The notes under the pieces were generated by a model, which ran no database searches, was not told the origin of the DNA, and saw only the letters and a program-made list of their open reading frames with translations. A DNA stretch of 64,000 nt, from contig CALAGD010000088.1 of NCBI GenBank assembly GCA_937891425.1, positions 16,126 to 80,125 of the forward strand, written 5' to 3'. A program made the translations under genes and the position numbers. Source of the stretch: an uncultured Pigmentiphaga sp. (lineage in GTDB: Bacteria > Pseudomonadota > Gammaproteobacteria > Burkholderiales > Burkholderiaceae_B). Positions 8,903 through 17,964 of this stretch are shown here, piece by piece; position 1 is the stretch's first letter, and each line of letters opens with the position of its first letter.

Positions 8903-10108
8903 CTAGAACCTCAGCCGCGGCGCGCGTGCAGCGTTCTGCTGGGGTGGCCGTGCAGCGCCCTGGCCGGAGCCTGTGACGACCACGTCGCCGGGAGCCAGCC
9001 CTTCCAGTATCTGGGCCTCGACGTTGTTGTTGAGGCCGACTTTCACGAAGCGGACCTCAGGTTCGCCCTGATCGTCGAGCACACGCACGAACGTGCGGCG
9101 TCCGCGCGGGTCGGTCTGTACGGCTGATGATGGCACGACGACGGCGTCTTCGGCGCGGTCGAGTACGATGGTGACCTGGGCGGTCATGCCGATGCGCAGC
9201 CTGCCGTCGGGGTTGGGGATGTCGAACAGGCCGTTGTAGTACACCGCAGTGCTCGAGCTCGAACTGCTGCTGGCCGCCGACGTGGTTTCCTTCATCAGGG
9301 CTTCGGGCGCGGGTTCTATGGTGCGCAGCGTCGCGTGGTACTGCTTGTTCTGGTCGCCGAGGATGGTGAAATACACCGGCATGCCCGGCTTGACCCGTAC
9401 CACGTCGGCTTCAGAAATCTCCGCTTTTACGGTGATCGTATCGAGCTGTGCCAGCCGGATGATGGTCGGCGCCTGCTGGTTCGCGTTGAGGGTCTGGCCT
9501 TCCTGGGCCACCACCGACACCACGGTGCCGCTCATCGGTGCCCTGATCTGGGTGTACCCCAGGTTTACGCGCGCCGTATCGACCGCGATAGCTGCCTGGG
9601 AGAGCTCGGCGTCGAGGGCCGCCAGCTGCGCCTGGATGGTCTGCAGGTTGGCCTCGGCCGCCTCGTATTCCTGCCGCGAACTCGCGTTCTGGGCAAGCAT
9701 GGTTTTCTGGCGCTTGAATTCCAGCTGGGCCTGCTTCAGTGCGGCTTCCTGCGCACGCCGTCGGGCCTCGACGGTGCGCTGCGCGGCTTCGGCATTACGC
9801 AAGGCATTCTGCTGGGTCATCGAGTCGATTTCCGCGATCAGTTGCCCCTGTTCGACCTGGTCGCCCAGCTCGACGTACAGTGCCTTGAGCTGCCCTGACA
9901 CCTGGGCGCCTACGCTGACCAGCCGGTAGGCCTCCATGGTACCCGTGGCGAGCACATTGGCTTCGATGGTCTTGCGCACGGCCTGCGCGGTCGTGAAGCG
10001 GGGGGGCGGTTCTGGCGTGAAGTACCGTACCTTGATCCCGAATCCGAGCGCGATGACGATGGCGAGAAGAACGACGTAGCGAAGCCATCGGGACGATAGG
10101 AATGTCAT
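8903..10108 (-). CDS. macA: MacA membrane fusion (periplasmic adaptor) protein
   Basis: 401-aa adaptor protein linking MacB to the outer-membrane factor. One N-terminal membrane anchor (about residues 8-25), a lipoyl/biotinyl half (ATGTMEAYRLVSVGAQVSGQ), a long alanine/glutamine-rich coiled-coil hairpin (about 100-175), the second lipoyl half (YTQIRAPMSGTVVSVVAQEG) and beta-barrel regions. A run of serines (SSSSSS near residue 290) in a surface loop is a low-complexity oddity. First gene of macA-macB-omf. Confidence 0.93.
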   Translation of the reverse strand: MTFLSSRWLRYVVLLAIVIALGFGIKVRYFTPEPPPRFTTAQAVRKTIEANVLATGTMEAYRLVSVGAQVSGQLKALYVELGDQVEQGQLIAEIDSMTQQNALRNAEAAQRTVEARRRAQEAALKQAQLEFKRQKTMLAQNASSRQEYEAAEANLQTIQAQLAALDAELSQAAIAVDTARVNLGYTQIRAPMSGTVVSVVAQEGQTLNANQQAPTIIRLAQLDTITVKAEISEADVVRVKPGMPVYFTILGDQNKQYHATLRTIEPAPEALMKETTSAASSSSSSSTAVYYNGLFDIPNPDGRLRIGMTAQVTIVLDRAEDAVVVPSSAVQTDPRGRRTFVRVLDDQGEPEVRFVKVGLNNNVEAQILEGLAPGDVVVTGSGQGAARPPQQNAARAPRLRF

Positions 10109-10447
10109 GCTGCAGCTTCTTCTTTATTGTGGAATCCAATGCACTTCTGGCGCGTGTGCCCGGCCCTTCGGGGCTGCCACGCCGGGCGCCCGGCCAGGCA
10201 ACCGGCACGATCCGCGCAGGTAAAGTGTGGAAGTTTACGGGCTCTGCCCCGGTCGCGGACGGCAAGTGCGCCAGCCATGGGACACGGACTGAGCCTGCCG
10301 TCCCCGCGTGGCCCGATGGGCCAGGCGGAGTACCGGTTTGCATCGTGCATGGCGGGAAACCGTGCCCCGCAAGCGGGGTACCCGCCGCCCGGGGCGCCGG
10401 TGTGGTGCAGCGAGACGGGATGCGGGTCCGATGCCATCCCGCAGCCG
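10109..10447. other. 339-bp gap between macA and the Spy-like gene
   Basis: GC-rich stretch with no convincing coding frame; the frames that stay open here have no family features. It should hold the macA promoter (minus strand). It also holds a hairpin with six-base arms, CCCCGC at 10365-10370 and GCGGGG at 10373-10378, that could end transcription of the upstream Spy-like gene, although no T-run follows. Nothing else is seen. Confidence 0.5.
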
Positions 10448-11008
10448 TCACGACCGCGTGGCGTTGGGTGCTTGGCGCTTTGTGCGTTTTTCGTGGCGCT
10501 CCTGCAGCTTCTGCCGTTGATCGGGCGTCAACACGGCGAGGATGGCATTGCTATCCTTCGCGCGCAGCAGCTGCAGCTCCGCGTAGGCCTGCGCAGCAGC
10601 GTTGGCAAGCTCCTGTGCCCGTGCCTCATCGAACTTGTCCGTGCGTGCCAGCTCGCGCAGGTCGCGGCGGGCCTTGCTCAACGCCTTGACGGCTTCACGA
10701 ACCTTCGGGGCTGACGCGTGGTGGATCGCGAAAATCCTGTCGCGCTGTTCTTCGGTCAGATTGAGGTCCTTGAAGAAACCTCGGACCTGCCGGGCCCCTT
10801 CGAAACGTTTGGCATGCTGGTGCTTCATGTCGGCTGCGCCGAAAGCATGCGGGCCGGCACCATGGGGATGGGCGTGCGGAGCGCGTTGTTCGCTGCGCGT
10901 GGGGACGGGTTTCTGATCGGCCGGCTGCGCGGTCTGGCTGATGGCAGCGGTGGAAAGACCCAGCGCCAGGGTGGTAGCGACGGCGATTTGGGAAAGACGC
11001 ATCTTCAT
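10448..11008 (-). CDS. Periplasmic Spy/CpxP-family chaperone-like protein
   Basis: 186-aa secreted protein: a signal peptide (MKMRLSQIAVATTLALGLST), a His/Pro/Gln-rich linker (residues about 30-65), then a helical Spy/CpxP domain with both LTxxQ motifs, NLTEEQRDRIF and VLTPDQRQKL. Spy-family proteins are ATP-independent chaperones induced by envelope stress. The start at 11008 is supported by GGAGG seven bases upstream. It lies next to baeR; spy is a known BaeR target in E. coli, so regulation by this two-component system is a fair inference. Confidence 0.85.
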   Translation of the reverse strand: MKMRLSQIAVATTLALGLSTAAISQTAQPADQKPVPTRSEQRAPHAHPHGAGPHAFGAADMKHQHAKRFEGARQVRGFFKDLNLTEEQRDRIFAIHHASAPKVREAVKALSKARRDLRELARTDKFDEARAQELANAAAQAYAELQLLRAKDSNAILAVLTPDQRQKLQERHEKRTKRQAPNATRS

Positions 11009-11279
11009 GGTGAACCTCCAGTGGGTAGTCTCGTGCTCAACCGGTAGCGGTGCGGTCGGCACCGGGTGGCCGTTGAGCTCCAGTTTTCCTGACGGGGCCG
11101 CGGTGCATTACCGTGGCCGGCGAGTACAGAATACGTCGGAGGTTTGTTCAAAATTTGAGGAAATTGGGAAGAAATTGTGAAGGCGCGCTGAGTCGTCCGG
11201 GGTGTGAGGCGGCAGGAGGGGCTCGAGACCGCATGTGACCATGATGCGCACGCGCCCGGCGGCATGCACGGGCAAGGAC

Positions 11280-11969
11280 TCAGCCGCCGTTTGGCGACTC
11301 CAGCTCCAGCTTGTAACCCACCCCGTAGATGGAACGGATGGGGTCAGCATCCGGGCGGACGGCTCCGAGCTTGCGGCGCAGGTTCTTCACGTGGGTGTCG
11401 ACGGTGCGGTCGGTCACGACGCGGTGATCGTTGTACAGGTGATTGAGCAGCTCGTCGCGGGTGAAGATCTTGCCGGGGGCGCTGGCCAGCGCTTTCAGCA
11501 GCCGAAACTCCACAGGTGTGAGATCCAGCGCCTGCCCGAAGTAGCGCGCCGTATGCGAGGAAGGGTCGACCTGCAACCCGAAGCTCGCCGGATCGTCCTG
11601 CGGACGGGCCAGGGTGCGGCGCAGCAACGCCTTCACGCGCGCCACCACCTCGCGCGGGCTGAAAGGTTTGCAGATGTAATCATCAGCGCCCAGTTCGAGG
11701 CCGAGCAGTCGGTCGATTTCCTCGACGCGGGCCGTGACCATGATGGCAGGCAGCTGGCTGAAGGTGCGCAGCTCGCGCATGATGTCCAGTCCGTCCCGCC
11801 CGGGCAACATGATGTCGAGCAACAGCGCATCCGGCGGGTTCGCGTGTATCGCGGGAATGACCTGGGTGCCATCGGCGATCACGTCGGTGTCGTAGCCGGC
11901 GGCCTGGAGGTAATCGCGCAGCAGGGCCGCGAGTTTGGGCTCGTCTTCCACAATCAGGATGCGTGGCAT
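11280..11969 (-). CDS. baeR: BaeR-like response regulator (OmpR family)
   Basis: 229-aa response regulator: receiver domain (RILIVEDEPKLAALLRDYL, phosphoacceptor Asp in LLLDIMLPGRDG, Lys in CKPFSPREVVARVK) and a winged-helix DNA-binding domain (LDLTPVEFRLLKALASAPG ... VVTDRTVDTHVKNLRRKL). The phrase VEEIDRLLGLELGADDYICKP is nearly that of E. coli BaeR. It starts 12 nt after baeS ends, on the same strand. Expected to control envelope stress and efflux genes, most simply the adjacent spy-like and macAB-omf genes. Confidence 0.9.
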   Translation of the reverse strand: MPRILIVEDEPKLAALLRDYLQAAGYDTDVIADGTQVIPAIHANPPDALLLDIMLPGRDGLDIMRELRTFSQLPAIMVTARVEEIDRLLGLELGADDYICKPFSPREVVARVKALLRRTLARPQDDPASFGLQVDPSSHTARYFGQALDLTPVEFRLLKALASAPGKIFTRDELLNHLYNDHRVVTDRTVDTHVKNLRRKLGAVRPDADPIRSIYGVGYKLELESPNGG

Positions 11970-11981
11970 GGCGGATGATCC

Positions 11982-13364
11982 CTACGATTTCAGCAACGGA
12001 AAACTCAGCGCCACACACACGCCCCCCAGGCTGGAGGGCATGGCCTCGATGGTGCCGCGGTGCGCCTGCACGATGCGCAGCGAGATGGCCAGGCCCAGGC
12101 CAGAGCCTCCGCTTTCACGGTTACGTGAGGCATCCGCCCGGTACAACCTTTCGAACAGGCGCGGGAACGCTTCTTCCGGGACGCCCGGAGCAGAATCCTG
12201 CAACGTGATGTGCACGCGCTGCGCATCACTGTGCAGTGCAACCTGCACCGTGCCCCCGGCATCGGTGTAGCGCAGCGAGTTTTCCAGAAGGTTGTTGAAC
12301 AGCTGCGTGAGACGCTGCGGGTCGCCTTCGATGAACACGGGTTGCAGGGGCAGGCCGGTTTCCAGGCGCAGCGTCTTCGCCGCGATGCGATCCGCAAAGC
12401 CGTGCAGGGCCGCGCGCAGCAGGGCAACGACGTCCACCTGCGTCATGCGGTAATTGAGTGCTCCGGCATCGGCGAGGGACAGCTCGTGCAGATCGTCTAT
12501 GAGCTGGTTCAGCGTGGCCACCTCCACCCGCAATGACTCCACCGAGGCGGGGGTGAGCGTGCGCACGCCATCCTGGATGGCTTCGAGCTCGCCGCGCAGA
12601 ATGGCCAGCGGAGTGCGCAGTTCGTGCGAGATGTCGGCCATCATGTCGCGCCGCAGTTGCTCGTTGCGCTCCAGGGTGACGGCCAGGTGGTTGAAATCCT
12701 GGGCCAGCTGACCCAGCTCGTCGTTCGACGTAACCGGAACACGGGTGTCGTAGTTGCCGGCGGCGAGCTGGTGGGTGGCGCGGCCGATGCGGCGTACCGG
12801 GGCCAGCAGGGTACGCGCCAGCCAACTGCTGACCAGGGCGGCGAGCAGGATCGAGAGGGCGCTGATGATCCAGGTGGCCTTGAGCTGTTCGGCGAGGAAG
12901 CGCTCGTCGAGTGAGTCAGGGCGGCGGTCGGTGCGGGGCTGTGTGACCAGCCAGCCCACGGTCACGCCGTTTGCTTCCACCGGGTAGCGGGGCGTCGAGC
13001 CGTGGTCACCCGATGCGGCCGGCCCTCCTGCCACGACGTCGCCGTTGGCGTCTATCAGGTAGAACGGCAGGGGTGGCGTGTACCCAGGCTGGCGTTCGGG
13101 TCCGGTTCCGGGCACCGGGGCAGAACGCAGAATGCGCCACCAGCGCCGCGGGTTCTCACGCAGGAAGTCCCACCCTTGTCCTTCGCCATACAGCTCGCTG
13201 AGGACTTGCGCCAGCGCGGCGGCGCGCTGCGCTTCGCGTTGTTCGACGTACTGCTGGAAGCCGGTCTGGAGGGTGTGGCGTACGGCCACGCCCATCGCGA
13301 TGGCTACGATGATGCAAGTGGCCAGTATGGCCAGAAACAGTTTGGCAGTGATCCCGAAACGCAT
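11982..13364 (-). CDS. baeS: BaeS-like sensor histidine kinase
   Basis: 460-aa membrane kinase: N-terminal helix (about 8-30), periplasmic sensor region with an FLRENPRRWWRIL segment, second helix (about 165-185), HAMP domain, HisKA with DISHELRTPLAILRGELEAIQDG (phosphoacceptor His), and HATPase_c with N box LFNNLLENSLRY, DSAPGVPEEAFPRLFERLYR and G box GSGLGLAI. The DISHELRTPL-LRGELEAIQDG text is typical of BaeS. Upstream of and probably cotranscribed with baeR. Confidence 0.92.
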   Translation of the reverse strand: MRFGITAKLFLAILATCIIVAIAMGVAVRHTLQTGFQQYVEQREAQRAAALAQVLSELYGEGQGWDFLRENPRRWWRILRSAPVPGTGPERQPGYTPPLPFYLIDANGDVVAGGPAASGDHGSTPRYPVEANGVTVGWLVTQPRTDRRPDSLDERFLAEQLKATWIISALSILLAALVSSWLARTLLAPVRRIGRATHQLAAGNYDTRVPVTSNDELGQLAQDFNHLAVTLERNEQLRRDMMADISHELRTPLAILRGELEAIQDGVRTLTPASVESLRVEVATLNQLIDDLHELSLADAGALNYRMTQVDVVALLRAALHGFADRIAAKTLRLETGLPLQPVFIEGDPQRLTQLFNNLLENSLRYTDAGGTVQVALHSDAQRVHITLQDSAPGVPEEAFPRLFERLYRADASRNRESGGSGLGLAISLRIVQAHRGTIEAMPSSLGGVCVALSFPLLKS

Positions 13365-13405
13365 AGATCAGAATGACACGTCGCGTGACTGACGGCTCTG
13401 CATGA

Positions 13406-14185
13406 CTAGGGTGTTGCCTGGGCCAGCCGTTGCTCGAGTACGGGTCGCGGCAGGGCGCCGCTCATGCGCGTTCCGTCCGCGAAGAAGATGGTTGGGGTGC
13501 CGGTGACGCGCAGACGACGCCCTGCCTGCAACAGGGCGTCGAGAGGAGCATCGCACGTGGCCGAGAACGGCCGTTCGTTGCGCAGCATCCAGCCATCCCA
13601 GGCGGCAGCCTTGTCGGGCGCACACCACACGGCGCGCGACTTCTCGCGCGAGTCCGGCGACAGAATCGGGTACAGGAAAGTGTAGATAGTGATGTTGTCG
13701 ACGTCCTGGAGCGTACGGCGGAACTCCTTGCAGTATGGGCAGTTCGGGTCTTCAAAAACCGCGATCCTTCGGCTGCCGTCGCCCTTGACCTGCACGAACG
13801 CCAGTTCCAGCGGCAACTGGTCGAAGGGCACGGCGTTCAGCTGTTCCATGCGGGACGCGGTCACGTTCTGCCGCGTCCTGGCGTCGATGAGGGTGCCTTC
13901 CAGGACCCAGGATACGTCGGCGTCGGTGTACACCAGTGTATCGTCGATCTGCACTTCGTACAGCCCGTAAGGAGTATCTGCTACCGCCGTCACGGGCACG
14001 CCCGGAAAGCGTTCCTGGAAACGCTGTTTCACGTCGTCCGGAGCAGCGGCCCAGGCGGCTGCCGAGACGCTGGCGGCGAGCAGCGCTGCCGTGGTGGCCA
14101 GGCAGGTGAGCGCCTGGCGCCACTTCTGTCCGGTACAGCGAGTTACAGGTTGGCGCAGCCGGGGGAAAGCAGGAAGGTTTCGCAT
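13406..14185 (-). CDS. dsbC: Thiol:disulfide interchange protein DsbC
   Basis: 259-aa periplasmic disulfide isomerase. Signal peptide (about residues 20-48), dimerisation domain with GLYEVQIDDTLVYTDADVSWVLEGTLID, then a thioredoxin fold with FEDPNCPYCKEF (active-site Cys149-Cys152), a second cysteine pair spaced as in DsbC (WCAPDK ... SATCD) and the cis-Pro loop RVTGTPTIFFADG. The ATG at 14185 is chosen to give a normal-length leader; the upstream in-frame ATG at 14230 would add 15 residues and neither has a strong ribosome site. Confidence 0.93.
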   Translation of the reverse strand: MRNLPAFPRLRQPVTRCTGQKWRQALTCLATTAALLAASVSAAAWAAAPDDVKQRFQERFPGVPVTAVADTPYGLYEVQIDDTLVYTDADVSWVLEGTLIDARTRQNVTASRMEQLNAVPFDQLPLELAFVQVKGDGSRRIAVFEDPNCPYCKEFRRTLQDVDNITIYTFLYPILSPDSREKSRAVWCAPDKAAAWDGWMLRNERPFSATCDAPLDALLQAGRRLRVTGTPTIFFADGTRMSGALPRPVLEQRLAQATP

Positions 14186-14260
14186 GAGTGGGTTGGCGGA
14201 GTGTGGTAGTTGGTGCAATGAGTTGTGCAATGGTAGCGGGTGCCCGTCGGGCCGAGGGGG

Positions 14261-15463
14261 TCAGAAGCTGGACGCACGCTCGATGAGAAAGCGTTTGGCC
14301 ACGGGCACGCGGTCGATGAGCGACATGCCGGCGTTGCGTAGCCAGGCCACCGGCGAGAGAGGGACGTTGAACAGCTGGTACAGGGCGTCGGTTGCCAGCT
14401 GCATGGCCAGCACGGATTCGGCCCGTCCACGCTGGTAGCGTCGCAGCACGCGGACGTCTCCGGGGTGGCGCCAGGCTTCCCGGCTGCCCACGGCCTCGGC
14501 CAGGGCCGCCGCGTCTCCCAGGCCGAGGTTGAGACCCTGTCCGGCCAGCGGGTGCACGACATGTGCCGCGTCGCCCACGAGCGCGATGCTGTTCGCTGCC
14601 ACGGTGCGAGCTGTCTGGAGGACGAGCGGAAATCCGTGCAACCCCGAGCGCGGCACCAGTGGACCAAGCCGCCCCTGGGTGGTTTCCTGCAGCAGGCTGG
14701 CGAGGCGGGCGTGCATGTCCTCGGTGGGCATCGCGAGCAGCTCGGTGGCCAGGGCGCGCTGCATCGACCAGACCATTGACACCTGCGGACCGTCCGGCGT
14801 GTCGGGCATGGGAAGCAGGGCAAGGATCCCGCGCGGGGTGAACCATTGCATGGCAGTTCCGTCGTGGTGCCGCCCAGCGTTCAGGTGCATGACTAGTGCC
14901 GTGGCCGCGTACTCGCGCCGGCGCACATCGATGCCGGCCGCCGTGCGCAGGGGCGACGATGCGCCATCGGCCCCGACAACGAGCCGCGCGGCCAGGCGCT
15001 GGTTGGTGTGCGTGAGGAGTTCGACGTCATGGCTGTCGACACGGTGGGTGAGACCGGTGAACTTCGCGTCGATCCAGGGCACGCCGAAGACCTGGAGTGC
15101 TGCGCGCAGCGCCCGTTCGATTTCAGTGGATTCGGCGATATGGGCAAGTTCGCGCCGGCCCGCCTGCAGCGCATCAAGGTGTACGGCCGAGCCTTGGTCA
15201 CCGAACACTTCCATGCGCGTGACCGGCGCCAGGCGTTGGTGCGGGATGGCTCCCCATACGCCCAGCCCGGTCAGGAAATCCACGCTCGCCGGCGACATGG
15301 CGTACACGCGCACATCGAAATGATGCGGATCGGCTTCCGCCAGCGGGCGTTTCTGACCGAGCAGGGCCGTGCGCACCCCTCGTCGCGTCAGGGACAGTGC
15401 CGTGGCGAGTCCGACGATTCCGGTGCCGATGACGACGGCGTCGTAAGAAGTGGTGGGCGTCAT
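14261..15463 (-). CDS. UbiH/UbiF/COQ6-type FAD-dependent monooxygenase
   Basis: 400-aa flavin hydroxylase of the ubiquinone-biosynthesis family. N-terminal Rossmann motif VVIGTGIVGLATALSLTRRG, mid-protein VVGADGASSPLRTAAGI and C-terminal ALVGDAAHVVHPLAGQGLNLGLGDAAALA, the signature distinguishing UbiH-type enzymes. It probably hydroxylates a polyprenylated phenol in ubiquinone synthesis; which ring position cannot be told from sequence. It precedes dsbC on the same strand with a gap of about 75 bp. Confidence 0.88.
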   Translation of the reverse strand: MTPTTSYDAVVIGTGIVGLATALSLTRRGVRTALLGQKRPLAEADPHHFDVRVYAMSPASVDFLTGLGVWGAIPHQRLAPVTRMEVFGDQGSAVHLDALQAGRRELAHIAESTEIERALRAALQVFGVPWIDAKFTGLTHRVDSHDVELLTHTNQRLAARLVVGADGASSPLRTAAGIDVRRREYAATALVMHLNAGRHHDGTAMQWFTPRGILALLPMPDTPDGPQVSMVWSMQRALATELLAMPTEDMHARLASLLQETTQGRLGPLVPRSGLHGFPLVLQTARTVAANSIALVGDAAHVVHPLAGQGLNLGLGDAAALAEAVGSREAWRHPGDVRVLRRYQRGRAESVLAMQLATDALYQLFNVPLSPVAWLRNAGMSLIDRVPVAKRFLIERASSF

Positions 15464-15619
15464 GAATGCTTCCCTGGCCGAGCGGGAGCAGCGCGACGGC
15501 GCTGCGCTTACCTACAACTCGTATGAGTTTAACGTTAGCGCAAGGTTCCGCTCCTGGTGTTGCATCAAGAGTGCGGTGGGCCGCGCATGGCGCACTACCC
15601 CCCAACGCCCCTGGCGGCG

Positions 15620-16255
15620 TCAGTCGTGGCCGGCCTGCCACTGCGCCCAGGTTGGACGCTCGAGCTGGAAGCGTTCACCGCCCCGCACGTACCAGCCCGC
15701 GCCATGCAGGCGGGCGACGAGATCGAGCGCAGCGTTGTCGATGTGGCGCCGTTTCGCATCAAGGATGCAGGCGTCGTCGATGTGGGCTACCAGTACTTCG
15801 CCGATGACGATGGTCTGCCGGGGCCCCGTGACGACGGCCGACAGGTTCCGGCACTCGAAGGCGACCGGGCAGCCCTCGATCAATGGTGGGGCAACTACAC
15901 TGGCGGGCCGCGTTGCGAGCCCGGCCAGTTCGATCTCGCTTACTTCGGCGGGCGCATCGATGCACGTGATGTTCATGGCCTCGGCCATCTTGCGCGTAAC
16001 CAGGTGGACCACGAATTCGCCGGTCTCGAGGATATTGGACGCCGTGTCCTTGAAGCCCTTGACCGGGTCTCGCAGCAGGCCCAGGGTGACGGTGGGGGGG
16101 TCCGAGCCCATCATGTTGAAGAAGCTGAAGGGGGCGGCGTTGATCACGCCCGAGCGCGAGCGCGAAGTGACCCACGCGATCGGGCGTGGCGTGATCGTTG
16201 CCGTCATGATCTTGTAGCGTTCCGGCTCGCTCAATGAGCGCATGTCGAACTGCAT
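15620..16255 (-). CDS. Flavin reductase-like domain protein (FMN-binding)
   Basis: 211-aa protein of the flavin_reduct/DIM6-NTAB family: ITPRPIAWVTSRSRSGVINAAPFSFFNMMGSDPPTVTLG at residues about 22-60 is the hallmark FMN-binding stretch, with KDTASNILETGEFVVHLV following. Such proteins supply reduced FMN to two-component monooxygenases or act directly as oxidoreductases. The start at 16255 has TGAGG seven nt upstream and follows the nitrilase stop by 7 nt, making it the last gene of the transporter-nitrilase operon. No oxygenase partner is seen next to it. Confidence 0.87.
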   Translation of the reverse strand: MQFDMRSLSEPERYKIMTATITPRPIAWVTSRSRSGVINAAPFSFFNMMGSDPPTVTLGLLRDPVKGFKDTASNILETGEFVVHLVTRKMAEAMNITCIDAPAEVSEIELAGLATRPASVVAPPLIEGCPVAFECRNLSAVVTGPRQTIVIGEVLVAHIDDACILDAKRRHIDNAALDLVARLHGAGWYVRGGERFQLERPTWAQWQAGHD

Positions 16256-16262
16256 GTTCGCC

Positions 16263-17231
16263 TCAGGATGTGAAGGGAGCCGTTCCCTGGCTGAACCCGA
16301 TGCCGGCGTTGACCACGGGCGGCTGGGGCGCGGTGTTGACTCGCAGCTGGAATACGTCAGGGCGGGCGTAATGCCCCACCACGTCGAAGTCATACTTCGC
16401 GCGGGCGATCTGTTCCAGGTCGATGTCGGCGTACAGGATGGTTTCACCCGTGAAATGCGGCCCTGCGAGCACCTGGCCCAAGGGGTCGATGATGGCGCTG
16501 CCGCCGCGCATCAGCACGGTATCGGGCTCGTCACCCAGCGCGCATTCGTAATCCTCGGGGTAGGCACTGCGCAAAATGTACTGACATGCAGTGAGCACGT
16601 AGCAGCGTCCTTCGAGCGCGATGTGCCGCATGGTTGGCAGCCAGGTGTCGCGGTCATCGGCGGTAGGGGCGCAATAGATGTTGATGCCCTGGTTGTACAT
16701 GTGCATGCGCAGCATGGGCATGTAGTTCTCCCAGCAGATGACGGCACCGATGCGGCCCAGCGGAGTAGAAAACACCGGCATGGTCGATCCGTCGCCGAAG
16801 CCCCAGATCAGCCGCTCGGCAGCGGTGGGCATGAGCTTGCGATGCTTCCCGGTGTACCCCTGTTTGCCTGCAAAGAACAGGGCGGTGCAGTACAGCGTAC
16901 CGCCGGAGCGTTCGATGCAGCCGATGACGAAATGCATGTCGGTGTCGCGCGCTGCTTCAGCCAGGCGGTTCACCTGTGGTCCCGGCACGTCGATCGCTGC
17001 CTCGTAGTAACGGCGAAACGCGTCGCGCCCCTCGGGCGTGCGCATTCCCACGGCCGTGCCAAAGGCGTTGCCTTTGGGGTAGCCGCCCAGGTAGGCCTCG
17101 GGAAACACGATCAGGCGTGCTCCGGCACGCGCTGCCTCGTGTATGGCGTCCACCGCCTTGGTCGTGGCGGCGTCGACATCAAATGGCAGCGAAGCCAGCT
17201 GGGCGACCGCCGCCTTGTACGTGCTAGACAT
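16263..17231 (-). CDS. Nitrilase (carbon-nitrogen hydrolase)
   Basis: 322-aa hydrolase of the nitrilase branch, converting nitriles to carboxylic acid plus ammonia. The catalytic triad is visible: Glu45 (VFPEAYLGGYPKG), Lys132 (GKHRKLMPT) and Cys166 (GAVICWENYMP). The CWENYMP form is typical of true nitrilases acting on aromatic or arylaliphatic nitriles. The ATG at 17231 is supported by AAGGAG at the right distance. It follows livF by about 40 nt and precedes the flavin reductase by 7 nt, so it is probably cotranscribed with a solute importer, which suggests uptake of its substrate. Confidence 0.93.
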   Translation of the reverse strand: MSSTYKAAVAQLASLPFDVDAATTKAVDAIHEAARAGARLIVFPEAYLGGYPKGNAFGTAVGMRTPEGRDAFRRYYEAAIDVPGPQVNRLAEAARDTDMHFVIGCIERSGGTLYCTALFFAGKQGYTGKHRKLMPTAAERLIWGFGDGSTMPVFSTPLGRIGAVICWENYMPMLRMHMYNQGINIYCAPTADDRDTWLPTMRHIALEGRCYVLTACQYILRSAYPEDYECALGDEPDTVLMRGGSAIIDPLGQVLAGPHFTGETILYADIDLEQIARAKYDFDVVGHYARPDVFQLRVNTAPQPPVVNAGIGFSQGTAPFTS

Positions 17232-17271
17232 GCGAACTCCTTGCAACTTCCAGTCAGGGACGCCTGCAGGG

Positions 17272-17964
17272 TCAGACGCCGAGATAACGTTGAGTGATTT
17301 CCTGCTGGCCTTCCAGCTCCGCCGGGGTCCCCTGCCAGACGACCCGGCCTTTTTCCAGAATGTGATGGCGGTCGACCAGACGCGCCATCTCCTTGAGGTT
17401 CTTGTCGATCACCAGAATGGTCTGGCCCTCCTGCTTGAGCTGCGCCAGGCATTTCCAGATCTCCTGGCGGATCAGCGGTGCCAGCCCTTCGGTCGCTTCG
17501 TCGAGCACGAGCAGGCGGGGGTTGGTCAGCAGCGCGCGGGCGATCGCCAGCATCTGCTGCTCACCTCCGGACAGGGTACGCGCCGACTGCTGGCGTCGTT
17601 CGCGCAGGCGAGGAAAAAGGTCGTAGACGCGGGCGAGGTCCCAGCCGCCCGAACGGGGGCGTGCCGTGGCCACCAGGTTCTCTTCAACAGTGAGCGAACC
17701 GAATACGCGCCGACCCTCGGGAACCAGCCCGATGCCGAGCCGGGCAATCTGGTTCGGGCTCATGCCGCGTAGGCTCTTGCCTTCGAACATGATGTCGCCG
17801 CTGCGTATGGGCAGCAGCCCCATGATCGACTTGACCGTAGTGCTCTTGCCCATGCCGTTACGGCCGATCAGCGACACGACCTGCCGGGGCTGGATCTCGA
17901 AGTTGACGCCGACCAGAACCTTGCTGGTGTCGTATCCGGCCTCTACATTCTGCAGCTTCAGCAT
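17272..17964 (-). CDS. livF: Liv-type ABC transporter ATPase (LivF-like)
   Basis: 230-aa ATPase of the branched-chain amino acid/amide uptake family. Walker A GRNGMGKST, signature LSGGEQQMLAIARAL, Walker B LLVLDEATEGL and the LivF-type LGIGLVPEGRRVFGSLTVEENL. The residue after the Walker B glutamate is Ala instead of the usual Pro (DEAT rather than DEPT), a mild deviation. Its start overlaps the livG stop by 1 nt (TGATG). Last transporter gene before the nitrilase. Confidence 0.93.
   Translation of the reverse strand: MLKLQNVEAGYDTSKVLVGVNFEIQPRQVVSLIGRNGMGKSTTVKSIMGLLPIRSGDIMFEGKSLRGMSPNQIARLGIGLVPEGRRVFGSLTVEENLVATARPRSGGWDLARVYDLFPRLRERRQQSARTLSGGEQQMLAIARALLTNPRLLVLDEATEGLAPLIRQEIWKCLAQLKQEGQTILVIDKNLKEMARLVDRHHILEKGRVVWQGTPAELEGQQEITQRYLGV

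Noticed and set aside
10102..10714. Overlapping plus-strand frames between macA and the Spy-like gene
   Set aside because: Low-complexity Arg/Pro/Gly composition, no motifs, and they run over the Spy-like gene; I left the gap as non-coding.
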